Source: Candidatus Obscuribacterales bacterium
GTDB taxonomy: Bacteria > Cyanobacteriota > Vampirovibrionia > Obscuribacterales > Obscuribacteraceae
Assembly: GCA_019752635.1 (NCBI GenBank)
Contig: JAIELX010000053.1
Span: 87,156-151,155 of the forward strand
Reading direction: 5' to 3'
DNA: 64,000 nucleotides
Shown here: piece after piece, positions 17,800 through 27,166 of the stretch
How positions within the stretch are numbered: position 1 is the first letter of the stretch
Layout of the letters: each line of letters begins with the position of its first letter
The notes under the pieces: generated by a model
Told to the model about the DNA's origin: nothing
Databases searched by the model: none
The model's input: the letters and a program-made list of their open reading frames with translations, nothing else
Translations under genes and position numbers: made by a program

Positions 17800-19080
17800 T
17801 TATTTGCCCATTGCCGCAAAGTATACGGCGCAGGCGTGGTCGATGTATTCCCGAGTCAAGCGTGGTTCGGTTTGCAGGAATTTGCAGAGGTTCGTGACCT
17901 GATCAATAACGTCGCGCGGATGGCAGCATCGCATGATGCGGCGTCCACTCCGGTACTGTGTTTCGATGAGGTAGTTAACCGCCTCTTCATTATAAGGAAC
18001 ACCTGCACGCTGACAATACTGCAGGAAAATCCACTTGAATTCCTCCTCGGTGGGACTGTTGATATTGATTTTGAAGGGAATCCGTCGAAGGAACGCTTCA
18101 TCCACCAGATCGCTCGGGTTCAGGTTGGTCGAGAACACAATCAACTGTTCAAACGGAACTTCGAGCTTCTTGCCCGTGTGAAGGGTGAGATAGTCAACCC
18201 GCTTTTCCAGGGGAACAATCCAACGGTTGAGGAGCGACTTGTGGTCAATACGCTGCCTGCCAAAGTCGTCGATTAGAAGCAGACCGCAGTTGGACTTGAG
18301 TTGCAGCGGTGCTTCGTAGAGTTTCGACGTGTAGTCGTACTGAAGCTCTAACATGTCGATAGTAAGTTCACCGCCCACCACCACGCAAGGACGCTGAATA
18401 CGCACCCAGCGATGGTCATAGTCACGAGGATAGTTCGCAGCGGACACCTGAATGTGGTTGTGGTCATCATAGCAGCGGATGATCTGTCCGTCGCACTCAA
18501 TGGCGTAAGGAACGAAGATGTGCCCCTTAAAGCTGCGAACGATTCTTTCCGCAATTGAGGTTTTGCCGTTGCCTGCGTCACCGAACAGAAACATCCCTCT
18601 TCCGGAGTTGATGGCAGGTCCCACCGTGTTTAATGTCTTGCGGTTGACCATGATGTCGGAGAAGGCAATTTCCAAATCTCTAGGCGTAACCGCCTCTTTT
18701 CGGATGGTCTGATACTTGAGCGACTCCACGTAAGTGGACCATGGAACGGGGCAAGCACCGACATAGCTGTTGTGATCGAAGAATGCTCTTGCTCTGTCAC
18801 GCCCTTTCTCTGTAGGCATGTACTCGTAGTCGGCGATGCCACCGGAGGATCGCACTTCGATCAGCATTTGTCTTTTCAAAGACTCGAGGATCGATTCGAC
18901 GATCTTGAAAGGAAGAACGGTGCGGTTGGCGATTTCACGACCGAGTGCGAAGTTCACCAGATAGATGTCTTTGAGAATCAGCTCTTCAAGGAAGCCTTCT
19001 TTAAGGCCCGTTTCCTCGATGGTAGCTGGATAGGGAGGAATGAATTCCTGTTGTTGTACGCCTCTGACCTGTTGAACCAT
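17800..19080 (-). CDS. AAA ATPase with N-terminal winged-helix-like domain
   Basis: This 426-residue protein has a helical, winged-helix-like N-terminal part (about residues 20-105; the EYMPTEKGRDRA segment is typical of such wings) followed by an ATPase domain with Walker A GDAGNGKT (167-174), Walker B GLLLIDD (266-272), a sensor-1 stretch (VFSTNL, about 315-320) and an arginine-rich LRRI. It is expected to remodel a protein or nucleic-acid partner using ATP; the target is unknown. ATG 19080 has AGGTAGAG close upstream and is preferred to GTG 19110. It lies 92 bases after the transglutaminase-like gene on the same strand, so it may belong to the MoxR-DUF58-transglutaminase group. The family also occurs alone in other bacteria, so the link is not certain. 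Confidence 0.8.
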   Translation of the reverse strand: MVQQVRGVQQQEFIPPYPATIEETGLKEGFLEELILKDIYLVNFALGREIANRTVLPFKIVESILESLKRQMLIEVRSSGGIADYEYMPTEKGRDRARAFFDHNSYVGACPVPWSTYVESLKYQTIRKEAVTPRDLEIAFSDIMVNRKTLNTVGPAINSGRGMFLFGDAGNGKTSIAERIVRSFKGHIFVPYAIECDGQIIRCYDDHNHIQVSAANYPRDYDHRWVRIQRPCVVVGGELTIDMLELQYDYTSKLYEAPLQLKSNCGLLLIDDFGRQRIDHKSLLNRWIVPLEKRVDYLTLHTGKKLEVPFEQLIVFSTNLNPSDLVDEAFLRRIPFKININSPTEEEFKWIFLQYCQRAGVPYNEEAVNYLIETQYRSGRRIMRCCHPRDVIDQVTNLCKFLQTEPRLTREYIDHACAVYFAAMGK

Positions 19081-19172
19081 ATACTCTACCTGTAAAGACG
19101 ACGAAACCACTTCCTATTCATTCTCTCAGAAACCTGCGAAAACGAACAACTTGACTAGAAAACACGAAGTTT

Positions 19173-21539
19173 TTATTCCACTTTGCTAAGTATTCCTACC
19201 ATCTCTTTCAGCGATGAGGACAAGTCTTTTAGACTTTTCGCCCCTTGCTTGGCACCGTACCGTCGCTCAGCGTAGTCATCAAAGAACTCTTCCAGTTCGC
19301 TCAAGAAGCGCGCCTTTACTTCTCTTCGGCGATTCTGCGCTTCCAGAGAGCGCGCACCGCCTCCCGACAAAGGACTTTCCGGCGAAACCTCTTCTTTCTC
19401 TAGCTTTCCTCGGGTTTTGTCCAGCACATCATCAAGTGTATCTCCTGGTTCACGACTTACTTTCAGAATGCGAAGATCGCTCAACACTTCGATCATGGAA
19501 GCACTGGTAGCAGGGTCAAAGGGCACCGCGCTCCGCTCCGTTCGCTTCCTGGTTAAAGCAGACTTCAGGATGCTGCGATTGTAATAGGCAATCGTTGCCA
19601 AAGCCGCCAATCCAATAAAAATGCCACTGTTGCGTACCACAAGGTCAAGGACTCTGAAGAAAGATTCGAAGCTGGACCGCAGCGCGGGAGTCGTTTTTTG
19701 CACGACAGGCTGCTCGCAGAGCCATCCAAACCACCGCTCCAGCTCCTCGGCAAAGTAACTCAATGTTGACCTCTGCTCAATTCCGGAGAAGCCGCCTTCG
19801 AGTCCGTCAGGGGTAGCATCAAACGCTATCCAGCCTTTGCCGGGAATGAAAATTTCCGCCCATGAGTGAGCATCGCTCAGGCGAACGTCCCACATACCGG
19901 TCAGCGGGTTATAGGAACCAGGCAGGTAGCCTGTTACAAGACGCGTCGGAATTCCATTGATCCGGCACATCATACAAAAAGCAGAGGCAAATTGCTCGCA
20001 GAAGCCGATCTTACTTCCGATTAGAAACTCCGAAACAGTGTCTCGTCCATACTTCGCAGGCTCGATATCCAAATTGTATTTGTAAGTTCGTTGCAAGTGA
20101 GAGCAAATTCGTTCCGCCTGGCGATACCACCCGCCAGTTCCGGCAACTTCCCTGCTCAATTTCCGCACGGCAGGATCGATGATCTTAGGCACCTGAAGAT
20201 AGTTCGGCATTTCTTGCTGCACATAATACAGATCATCCTTGGTCGGTTTCCATCGACCAAGGGAGATACGGTCGCGATACGGCACGTGAGAAACGACGGT
20301 GTAAACCATGTCTTTCTCAATGCCAACAGGGCTTCGCACCGATCCATAGCGGTCCAACTGCAGGTTCGGCGAAGGAAAGTAAATCTGATAGGGCACCGGA
20401 GCCGATACTACCAAATTCGAGCCCTCAGACTCGACATAGAAGACCTGAGTCAGTTCGCGAAACCGCCACTGCGCATCCTCATCATCGAGACCGGGCACAG
20501 GGTAGAGATCAATCAAGGCACCCTCGCGAGCCAGGCGTGCACGAACAGGTTTTGGATTGCGCATCGACCACGTAGCACCATCAAAGGTATCGTAAGCCAT
20601 GCCCCTCCAATAAGTTGCTATTGGAGTCGAAACTCGCAGAACGATCTGATCGCCAAGCTTTCCGCGATAATTGGTATCAAGCGTCTCGGCAAAACCATAG
20701 TACGCTTTGGGATTAGCCTTAATGGAGCCATCACCGCTGGTGAGTTTGTCCATGAACGAATTGAAACTTGGGTCTTGCAAAAAAGAAAGGTCCATCTTGC
20801 CGGCGACTCGCACATGCTTGAAGAGATTGATTTCAGCTCGGGGCATGACAGCAAAGAGACCAATACTTGCCAGAGCAAACGATAGTACCCCGGCAGTAGC
20901 GATGGCGTAGCTCCTGGTCGTCCATCTAACACTACGCCGAGTACTTCGGGAAAATCTTTTCGGCGGCGGCTCCGGACTCGACCATGGATGAGCTCTAGTC
21001 CAGGTTCTTGAGCGACAATCAAAGCGAAGCAATAATATTCCGAGGAAGCAGAACACGAAGAGATAGAGTCCGAATTCAGTGTTATGACTCAACGTTGCTG
21101 CCGATGCAAGCAAAGTCAGTCCGACCAATGCGGACAAACCGAGATCACGGCGGCGCGGTAGGTCAAAGCAGTGCAAAGCTTGCAATGCAATCAACATATT
21201 TGTAAGCGGGATGCGCGTGTCCGCCATACTCATGTTCAAGCGCACTAGCAATTCTTTAAAAAACGCCCCGGCTACGAGCAAAATCCCGGCTGAGATCCAG
21301 ATCTTTACCATAAAATTGTTGGAGTAACGCCGCTTGTAACTGAGCCAACTACCCAGAATAATTGCGGGAATCGCGGACCATGCCAACCACGTTGGAGTTT
21401 CGGCCAGGACGGTAGCCGCAAGAACACCAACTATCGACAACGCGCTGCTGGCCACGCGCAATTCGACTGAATCCTCGATGTAATGACGTCGATTAGGTAG
21501 CTTGGGTCCGTCCATGAGATTTCGCAACCAATTTGGCAC
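19173..21539 (-). CDS. TgpA-type membrane transglutaminase-like protein
   Basis: This 788-residue protein has the standard layout of the TgpA/DUF3488 family: five or six N-terminal membrane helices (about residues 28-235), a periplasmic transglutaminase-like domain, another helix (about 640-660) and a cytoplasmic tail. The papain-like triad is complete: Cys514 in IGFCEQFASAF, His558 in DAHSWAEI, and Asp574 in FDATPDG. Members hydrolyse or cross-link peptide substrates in the envelope; the natural substrate is not established. It follows DUF58 by 9 bases and both follow MoxR, the classic three-gene arrangement in which MoxR is thought to act as a chaperone. The acidic C-terminal tail (about 690-788) is longer than in minimal members. 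Confidence 0.88.
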   Translation of the reverse strand: MPNWLRNLMDGPKLPNRRHYIEDSVELRVASSALSIVGVLAATVLAETPTWLAWSAIPAIILGSWLSYKRRYSNNFMVKIWISAGILLVAGAFFKELLVRLNMSMADTRIPLTNMLIALQALHCFDLPRRRDLGLSALVGLTLLASAATLSHNTEFGLYLFVFCFLGILLLRFDCRSRTWTRAHPWSSPEPPPKRFSRSTRRSVRWTTRSYAIATAGVLSFALASIGLFAVMPRAEINLFKHVRVAGKMDLSFLQDPSFNSFMDKLTSGDGSIKANPKAYYGFAETLDTNYRGKLGDQIVLRVSTPIATYWRGMAYDTFDGATWSMRNPKPVRARLAREGALIDLYPVPGLDDEDAQWRFRELTQVFYVESEGSNLVVSAPVPYQIYFPSPNLQLDRYGSVRSPVGIEKDMVYTVVSHVPYRDRISLGRWKPTKDDLYYVQQEMPNYLQVPKIIDPAVRKLSREVAGTGGWYRQAERICSHLQRTYKYNLDIEPAKYGRDTVSEFLIGSKIGFCEQFASAFCMMCRINGIPTRLVTGYLPGSYNPLTGMWDVRLSDAHSWAEIFIPGKGWIAFDATPDGLEGGFSGIEQRSTLSYFAEELERWFGWLCEQPVVQKTTPALRSSFESFFRVLDLVVRNSGIFIGLAALATIAYYNRSILKSALTRKRTERSAVPFDPATSASMIEVLSDLRILKVSREPGDTLDDVLDKTRGKLEKEEVSPESPLSGGGARSLEAQNRRREVKARFLSELEEFFDDYAERRYGAKQGAKSLKDLSSSLKEMVGILSKVE

Positions 21540-21548
21540 AGACTTACC

Positions 21549-22808
21549 TCACAACACGGCAAGATCGTCGAGACGCGCCACCGAAACCAAAGACGTAAAG
21601 CCTGGTCCGAAATCGGTGCAGTCCCCGAAATCGGAGGCGTACGCCTTGACCGACACGAGTACCACACCTGGCGGTAAGAAATCTAGCGAGCCATAGAGCT
21701 TGACACTATCCGGAACAATCAATACCAGAGCCCTAGACCGCCCGCAGAGATACTCGATGCCCGAATACCAATCTTTGGCGCCGCCGTCGGAAAGTCTTTG
21801 CACCGACGCCAATGCGCGCAGCTGCTGTTCCAAAGCCAGCGTATGTGCCGGTAAACCGGCATCGGTCATCCGTTGCGTCAAAATATGGAGCTGCGGGTGA
21901 ACCCCCTGATCGTGTCCGAACTTTGCCAGCGACGCACAAGTCGAAACAGCCAGGTCAAAATGATCATCAGACTCCCAACACGCAAATGCAGCGATGGCCA
22001 AATCGAAAACGGCCAGTCCTTCACGATCGAACTCCTTGACCATAAGTTTGTTATGTCGAGCGCTCAAGCCCCAGTTGATGAAACGTCGGCTATCGCTTCG
22101 CTGATACTCGCGAACGCCACGAGTTGCGCTGGACTGAAAACCGGATGAGCTGGGCATACGGCCGCTTCCGGGAACGTATTGTGATGATTTGACTTGATAA
22201 AGAAATCGGCCTTCCATGGGATAGACCTTGGGTAAAATAAACACCGACCCGCCGGAGCGATAGATGCGGGTCAACCAGGCAAGCCCGAAAGGATACGCCG
22301 TTTCGACTTCGACATCAGGTATAGGCGTCACTCCGCGCCGAACCGCAGGCAGTACTACGGCGACACCAGGAAGTTCCCTGGCATCATCAATCACCGCATT
22401 TTCAGAAACGCCGCCATCTCCCAGAGCTTTTGCGTTTCGCACACGAACAATCAAATCACAAGCCGGCAGCCATCCACGCTCAGGCCAAACAGATACCATT
22501 ACGCTCAGATCATCACCGGCGGTGACACTTTCCGGTGCAGCGCCAGTCACATTCAATTGCCGAAGCGATAACCAGGGCACTACTACCGAGCAGAAACAGA
22601 CCAACAACAGGGCGGCCGACAGCAAGAATATCCAACCACTATTGATGCTTGCGGCAATGCAGTATAGCGCCACGGCGAATCCCGCCACCAATGCGAATCT
22701 AAACTCGATCCCGAAGCGGAAGCCGACGGGGTGACAAGTTTTGCGCAAATCTCCGGCCGATTCCGCTGCGCTGATTTCAATGCCTGCTGGTTGCGCGCTC
22801 TGCTGCAT
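21549..22808 (-). CDS. DUF58 protein (vWA-like, MoxR partner)
   Basis: The 419-residue product has two hydrophobic helices near the N terminus (about residues 35-80) and the DUF58 signature GVREYQRSDSRRFINWGLSARHNKLMV around residues 240-270, followed by a vWA-like Rossmann segment. DUF58 proteins accompany MoxR ATPases and membrane transglutaminases and are thought to help assemble or regulate envelope complexes. ATG 22808 starts 7 bases after the MoxR stop codon; the longer in-frame start at 22853 would overlap MoxR and add residues that look like read-through. Translation is probably coupled to MoxR. Confidence 0.88.
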   Translation of the reverse strand: MQQSAQPAGIEISAAESAGDLRKTCHPVGFRFGIEFRFALVAGFAVALYCIAASINSGWIFLLSAALLLVCFCSVVVPWLSLRQLNVTGAAPESVTAGDDLSVMVSVWPERGWLPACDLIVRVRNAKALGDGGVSENAVIDDARELPGVAVVLPAVRRGVTPIPDVEVETAYPFGLAWLTRIYRSGGSVFILPKVYPMEGRFLYQVKSSQYVPGSGRMPSSSGFQSSATRGVREYQRSDSRRFINWGLSARHNKLMVKEFDREGLAVFDLAIAAFACWESDDHFDLAVSTCASLAKFGHDQGVHPQLHILTQRMTDAGLPAHTLALEQQLRALASVQRLSDGGAKDWYSGIEYLCGRSRALVLIVPDSVKLYGSLDFLPPGVVLVSVKAYASDFGDCTDFGPGFTSLVSVARLDDLAVL

Positions 22809-22815
22809 CACGCAC

Positions 22816-23763
22816 TTATACCGGAACGCGAACGCCTGACAGATACCGTTCAATCAAGTGATGATGCCCGACTTTATTGCCGCGCTGCTTGGGCACGACT
22901 CGATGACCAAAGACAAACGGGGCGAATCGTTTCACATCTTCCGGGCGCACAAAATCGCGCTGAGATAGCCAGGCGCAAGACTGCGCGGCTCGCATCAAGA
23001 GCTGACTGCCGCGAGGACTTACACCCAGCGACAGCTCGACATGATCCCTGGTCACAGCGGCAATATCGACGATGTAGCGCTTAACAGCGTCATCGACGCG
23101 CACCTTCTTAACGGATTCACGCGCAAGCAAAACTTCTTCCACCGACAAAACGGGCAACACCTCAAAGGAGCCCGGCTCCAGCGTCTTGCCCAATATAGCG
23201 ACTTCCTGCTCAGCGGTGGGATAACCAAGATTGAGGCACAACATAAACCGATCCAGCTGCGCTTCCGGCAGCGGAAAAGTGCCATGATACTCAACAGGAT
23301 TCTGAGTGGCGATTACGAAAAAGAGATCCGGCAACGCTCTGGCTTCGCCGTCAATTGTTACTTGCTTCTCTTCCATTGCTTCAAGTAAGCAAGATTGTGT
23401 TCGCGGAGTCGCGCGATTGATTTCGTCGACCAGCAGTATATTAGTGAACAACGGACCTGGTTCAAAGGTAAAAGTCCCATTGCGTTGATCGTAAATGCTG
23501 AGCCCGGAAACGTCCGACGGCAGAAGGTCCGGAGTACATTGAATACGCTTGAAGCCCGCGGACACCGATTTAGCAAGACTGCGAGCCAGCAATGTTTTGC
23601 CTACCCCCGGAACGTCTTCGAGCAGCACGTGTCCCCCTGCCAGAAAAGCCGTGGCAGCCAGAAATACTGCCGACTCCTGACCGACAAGAACGCTGTTCAT
23701 GCCGGAGATAAGTTGCTGAAAACGTTGACTTAGGTCTTGTTTCTGCTCTTCTAATTGTTTCAC
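22816..23763 (-). CDS. MoxR family AAA ATPase
   Basis: This 315-residue cytoplasmic ATPase carries VLVGQE, Walker A EDVPGVGKT (49-57), the MoxR-typical LLPSDVSG and GPLFTNILLVDEINRA (Walker B), ATQNPVEYHGTFPLPEAQLDRF (sensor 1 region, written here only as a landmark), and a C-terminal helical lid ending in RYLSGVRVPV. MoxR proteins are chaperone-like AAA+ ATPases that mature vWA-domain or other partners. It is first in the MoxR-DUF58-transglutaminase unit. The start is a GTG with no obvious ribosome-binding site, and TATAGT overlaps it on the same strand, so either translation starts weakly or transcription starts very close by. Confidence 0.9.
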   Translation of the reverse strand: MKQLEEQKQDLSQRFQQLISGMNSVLVGQESAVFLAATAFLAGGHVLLEDVPGVGKTLLARSLAKSVSAGFKRIQCTPDLLPSDVSGLSIYDQRNGTFTFEPGPLFTNILLVDEINRATPRTQSCLLEAMEEKQVTIDGEARALPDLFFVIATQNPVEYHGTFPLPEAQLDRFMLCLNLGYPTAEQEVAILGKTLEPGSFEVLPVLSVEEVLLARESVKKVRVDDAVKRYIVDIAAVTRDHVELSLGVSPRGSQLLMRAAQSCAWLSQRDFVRPEDVKRFAPFVFGHRVVPKQRGNKVGHHHLIERYLSGVRVPV

Positions 23764-24016
23764 TATAATGCCGCCAATCCATCAGCATCTTTATGCCCTT
23801 CTCGTCGCTTTATAACCGAAAGCACCCAAAGAGGTTACACCTCCCGGGCGGACTCTTTTCGGCAGCAAGCTCGCAAACCGCATGAATCTGAATCAGCCCC
23901 GCGCAGACCGGAAAAGGACAGTTCATTTCGCGGTTTCCGATAACATCCGACACTCATCCACAGCTTCGCTGGTTGGACATGTTAAACTGCTCAGGCAATA
24001 GAGAGGAGCCGCTCCA

Positions 24017-24949
24017 ATGGCATTGACTTTTCAGCGCTTGATTCAAGCTTTGAACAGCTACTGGGACCAATATGGCTGCGTGGTGATGCAACCGTTCGAC
24101 CTTGAGAAAGGCGCATCCACCATGAGCACCGGGACGTTTTTGAGGGTGCTCGGTCCCGAGCCCTGGAAAATGGCAACGGCTGATCCGTGTCGGCGACCGA
24201 CCGACGGTCGGTACGGCGAAAACCCGAACCGGCTGCAACATTACTTTCAGTATCAGGTTATTTTGAAGCCGTCCCCGGACAACGTTCAAGAGATTTACCT
24301 TGAAAGCTTGAAAGCCGTTGGCATCGACGCTTCTTTGCATGATATTCGATTCGTGGAAGACAATTGGGAATCGCCTACACTCGGCGCTTGGGGTGTGGGC
24401 TGGGAAGTGTGGCTGGATGGTCTGGAAGTAACTCAATTCACTTACTTCCAACAAGCCGGCGGCATTGACTTGAAACCGATTTCCGCAGAAATAACTTATG
24501 GACTTGAACGCCTTGCGATGTACTTGCAAGACGTCGAAAGCGTTTACGACTTGCAGTGGAACGACTCTGTGAAGTACGGAGACCTCTATCACAGAAACGA
24601 GATTGAACAATCAAAATTCAACTTTGAAGAAAGTGATCCGGAAATGCTCACGACACTGTTCGCATCGCACGAGAAAGAAGCAGCGCGCTTGCTGGACAAG
24701 AAATTGATCATGCCTGCTTACGAACAAGTTCTGAAGTGCTCGCACTACTTCAACTTGATGGACGCTCGCGGAATACTTGGACGAGACGAACGAATGGCAA
24801 ATATTTTGCGCATTCGCCGCCTGTCCGAGCGCGTCGCACGCCTGTTTCTTGAGCAACGCATTGAAATGGGCTTCCCGCTCATGGCGCCGGAAGGTCGCGA
24901 TGCAATCGTTGAACAATACCGCGAAAAATTTCTGGCACCAAAGCCCTAG
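24017..24949 (+). CDS. glyQ: Glycyl-tRNA synthetase alpha subunit
   Basis: The 310-residue protein is a clear match to the catalytic alpha subunit of the bacterial alpha2-beta2 glycyl-tRNA synthetase, which charges tRNA-Gly. Visible landmarks are SYWDQYGCVVMQPFD, GTFLRVLGPEPW, GRYGENPNRLQHYFQYQVI and GLERLAMYLQDV, spread as in the family, and length is normal. GAGAGGAG lies 8-14 bases before ATG 24017. The beta-subunit gene glyS is not adjacent; such separation is common in Cyanobacteria and relatives, but the beta subunit must exist elsewhere for function. The gene is divergent from MoxR across a 253-base space. Confidence 0.95.
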   Translation: MALTFQRLIQALNSYWDQYGCVVMQPFDLEKGASTMSTGTFLRVLGPEPWKMATADPCRRPTDGRYGENPNRLQHYFQYQVILKPSPDNVQEIYLESLKAVGIDASLHDIRFVEDNWESPTLGAWGVGWEVWLDGLEVTQFTYFQQAGGIDLKPISAEITYGLERLAMYLQDVESVYDLQWNDSVKYGDLYHRNEIEQSKFNFEESDPEMLTTLFASHEKEAARLLDKKLIMPAYEQVLKCSHYFNLMDARGILGRDERMANILRIRRLSERVARLFLEQRIEMGFPLMAPEGRDAIVEQYREKFLAPKP

Positions 24950-25230
24950 CGCCTGCATTACAACGACCGTAGGGCCCGCTTTGGCGTCGCGATTCTCACA
25001 GCTTGCAATTTCATAGACGGTCTGGCCGACTACCGACTACCTTGGGCAGGGGCAAGGCGGCCGGGCGCTTGACTCATTGCGGGCGAAGCCCGAATCCGGA
25101 GCACCGGGACAAGCTTGGCGCGTGTAGACACAGGTTTGCAACAAAACTCGGGCACGATTTACATAGCCTTCGGTCCGGGTACAAACCCGGGGGATGAAGA
25201 ATCGCGACTACCTACTCCGGCAGATCAGAG

Positions 25231-26469
25231 ATGAAAAAAGCGCAAACCTACTTAAGATCCTCCAAAATCGCATTAACACTGCTGGGACTATCCGGCGTTC
25301 TACTTACAAGCAGCCTACCTGCCATGGGCAGTTCGTACCAGGAAGGAGTAGCGCTCTACAACAAGGGCAAGTTCAACGAAGCACTTGCCGTATTCAATCA
25401 AGTTAGCTCAACCGGACATGAGGACGCAAACGTCGTCTACTATTCCGGATTGTGCCACCACCAGTTGCGGGACTTCAAGCAAGCGAAAGCATGCTATCAG
25501 AAGGTGTTGCAAGCCTACCCGAACAGTTCGGTCAAGGGACAAGCCCAAACGGCTCTTAGCGCATTCTACCGCAGCGGCGGCTCTGGTTCCGCCAGTTCGA
25601 GCAGCTCCGGTTCCGGCGGTGGCGGACACATCGTCGACGATGAAGAAGACGGACGCATCGACCTTTCCCGCTGCCCGCCGTCATCGCGACTCTATTATAA
25701 GGACACAGAGAATACGGCGGGCATCGCATTCATGGTGAAGGTCTCCGTCAACAATAGACCAATCGAAATGGTATTCGATACGGGCGCATCCTCGATCGTG
25801 CTTGGTAAGAACCATCTGGCCCAGCTCGGCATCGCACCACCGCCGGCAAACAAAAAGCCTGACGGCTATTCATCCGGTGTCGGAAGCAACAAACCCTTAC
25901 CGAGCTGGTACATGAACGCCGATATCAAAGTGGCGGACATGCTAATCCCGAACTGTCCGATTACCGTTCTGGAAAATCTGCCTGGCGAGCCTTTGCTCGG
26001 ACAGACATTTTTCAAACATTTCGCCTACACCATCGACTATGGTTCTAAGTCGATAATGCTTACGCGCAAGGGTGCAGCGGTCCCCTCTCCGGTCGGAAGC
26101 AGCGTTCCGTTCGTTAGAGAAGGCAATGAGTTGGTGGTGCAAGCTCAGGTGAACGGAAAACCTTACGCCATGTATTTTGATACGGGTGCAATGAACTGCG
26201 CGTTCACGGCGCAAGATTGCAAGAAACTGCAAATCGAAATTCCCGACGACGCAGAGAAAGGCATAAGCGTGGGTGTTGGAGGCGAGACCAATTCGTATCA
26301 CTTCCCGATCAGCAGCCTCAAGCTCGGACCAATAGAAAAGCGCAACATGCAAGTTTCTGTTGTAGAGAATTCGAAAATGGGGCGGCCGCTCTTAGGACAA
26401 TCGTTCTATGCCGGCTGGCAATACACAATCGACAACGAAAGAAAGACAATCAACTTCCTGCGCCGCTAA
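25231..26469 (+). CDS. Secreted TPR protein with two retropepsin-like aspartic protease domains
   Basis: The 412-residue product begins with a signal peptide (IALTLLGLSGVLLTSS, cleavage probably near residue 33). Next come about two TPR units (residues 37-110: GVALYNKGKFNEALAVFNQ and YYSGLCHHQLRDFKQAKACY), a Gly/Ser linker, and two successive retropepsin-like domains. Each has its own catalytic DTGA motif, Asp183 (FDTGASSIV) and Asp317 (FDTGAMNCAF), and a closing Leu/Gly-rich LLGQ(T/S)F motif. Retropepsins normally need two chains to supply two Asp; here both are in one chain, so an intramolecular pepsin-like enzyme is plausible. Substrate is unknown; location is outside the cytoplasm. The short upstream interval contains a CCGGGT/ACCCGG hairpin near 25175-25190. 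Confidence 0.85.
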   Translation: MKKAQTYLRSSKIALTLLGLSGVLLTSSLPAMGSSYQEGVALYNKGKFNEALAVFNQVSSTGHEDANVVYYSGLCHHQLRDFKQAKACYQKVLQAYPNSSVKGQAQTALSAFYRSGGSGSASSSSSGSGGGGHIVDDEEDGRIDLSRCPPSSRLYYKDTENTAGIAFMVKVSVNNRPIEMVFDTGASSIVLGKNHLAQLGIAPPPANKKPDGYSSGVGSNKPLPSWYMNADIKVADMLIPNCPITVLENLPGEPLLGQTFFKHFAYTIDYGSKSIMLTRKGAAVPSPVGSSVPFVREGNELVVQAQVNGKPYAMYFDTGAMNCAFTAQDCKKLQIEIPDDAEKGISVGVGGETNSYHFPISSLKLGPIEKRNMQVSVVENSKMGRPLLGQSFYAGWQYTIDNERKTINFLRR

Positions 26470-26540
26470 GATAGCTTGCGGACAAGCGTACCGGGTAGAA
26501 TGCCTGTACACTTAACCAATGGCTTGCGGATTATCCAGAC

Positions 26541-27011
26541 ATGATGGCAATTGACTGCGTTGTATCGAAACTAAAGTCGGGTGCGTTTGCGTTCGGGCTT
26601 GCATTCGCTCTTCCACTGTTTTGCACTAGCAATGTTACAAGCGCCGCCGATGAACAGACCGCGCCAAAGAAAGCGATGGTAGTGCTGGTGCAAGCTCACG
26701 GGTGCAAAGTTTGCGCGAAAATCAAACCGATAGTCGATGAGTTGAAAAACGAATACAAAACAAAAGCCGATTTCGTGGAGCTGGAAGTCACGGATCCAAA
26801 AACCATCAAGCAGTCACGCAAAACAGCGAAGGAACTGGGCGTATCGTTCTTTCTCTCATTCTACGAAGACAACTTTCCTGCAGTTGGCGTTTTCAACGAG
26901 CGACGCAAATGCACGAAAGAGCTCTACGGATTGAACAAGCGCGAAGACTACAAGGCGGCTATTGATGCTGTGGTCAGAAGTAGCGAGAAAGCAGCGCCCC
27001 CCGACATGTAA
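26541..27011 (+). CDS. Secreted thioredoxin-fold protein
   Basis: This 156-residue protein has an N-terminal hydrophobic export segment (about residues 13-35) and one thioredoxin-like domain. The first strand leads to HGCKVCAKIKPIVDEL, giving a CxxC (CKVC) at the start of the first helix as in redox-active members. A later NFPAVGVFN stretch is the likely counterpart of the cis-Pro loop. It could reduce or form disulfides in the envelope; the partner is unknown. It is 72 bases after the retropepsin gene and about 155 bases before the multi-domain thioredoxin-fold gene, all on the same strand, so a common redox-related theme is possible. The ribosome-binding site is weak. Confidence 0.75.
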   Translation: MMAIDCVVSKLKSGAFAFGLAFALPLFCTSNVTSAADEQTAPKKAMVVLVQAHGCKVCAKIKPIVDELKNEYKTKADFVELEVTDPKTIKQSRKTAKELGVSFFLSFYEDNFPAVGVFNERRKCTKELYGLNKREDYKAAIDAVVRSSEKAAPPDM

Positions 27012-27166
27012 GAAGTCAGACACACAGATTATGAACAGCTAGTGACTTTCTTGTGAACCCGCTTCACCTTGACAAGCCCGCTTGCCTCCTTTACTTTGAC
27101 TCTCAGGGTAAGTGACTCTCCGGCATGACTTTGATGGTCCTGAAGGAGGGCGGGGGGGGACATTCA

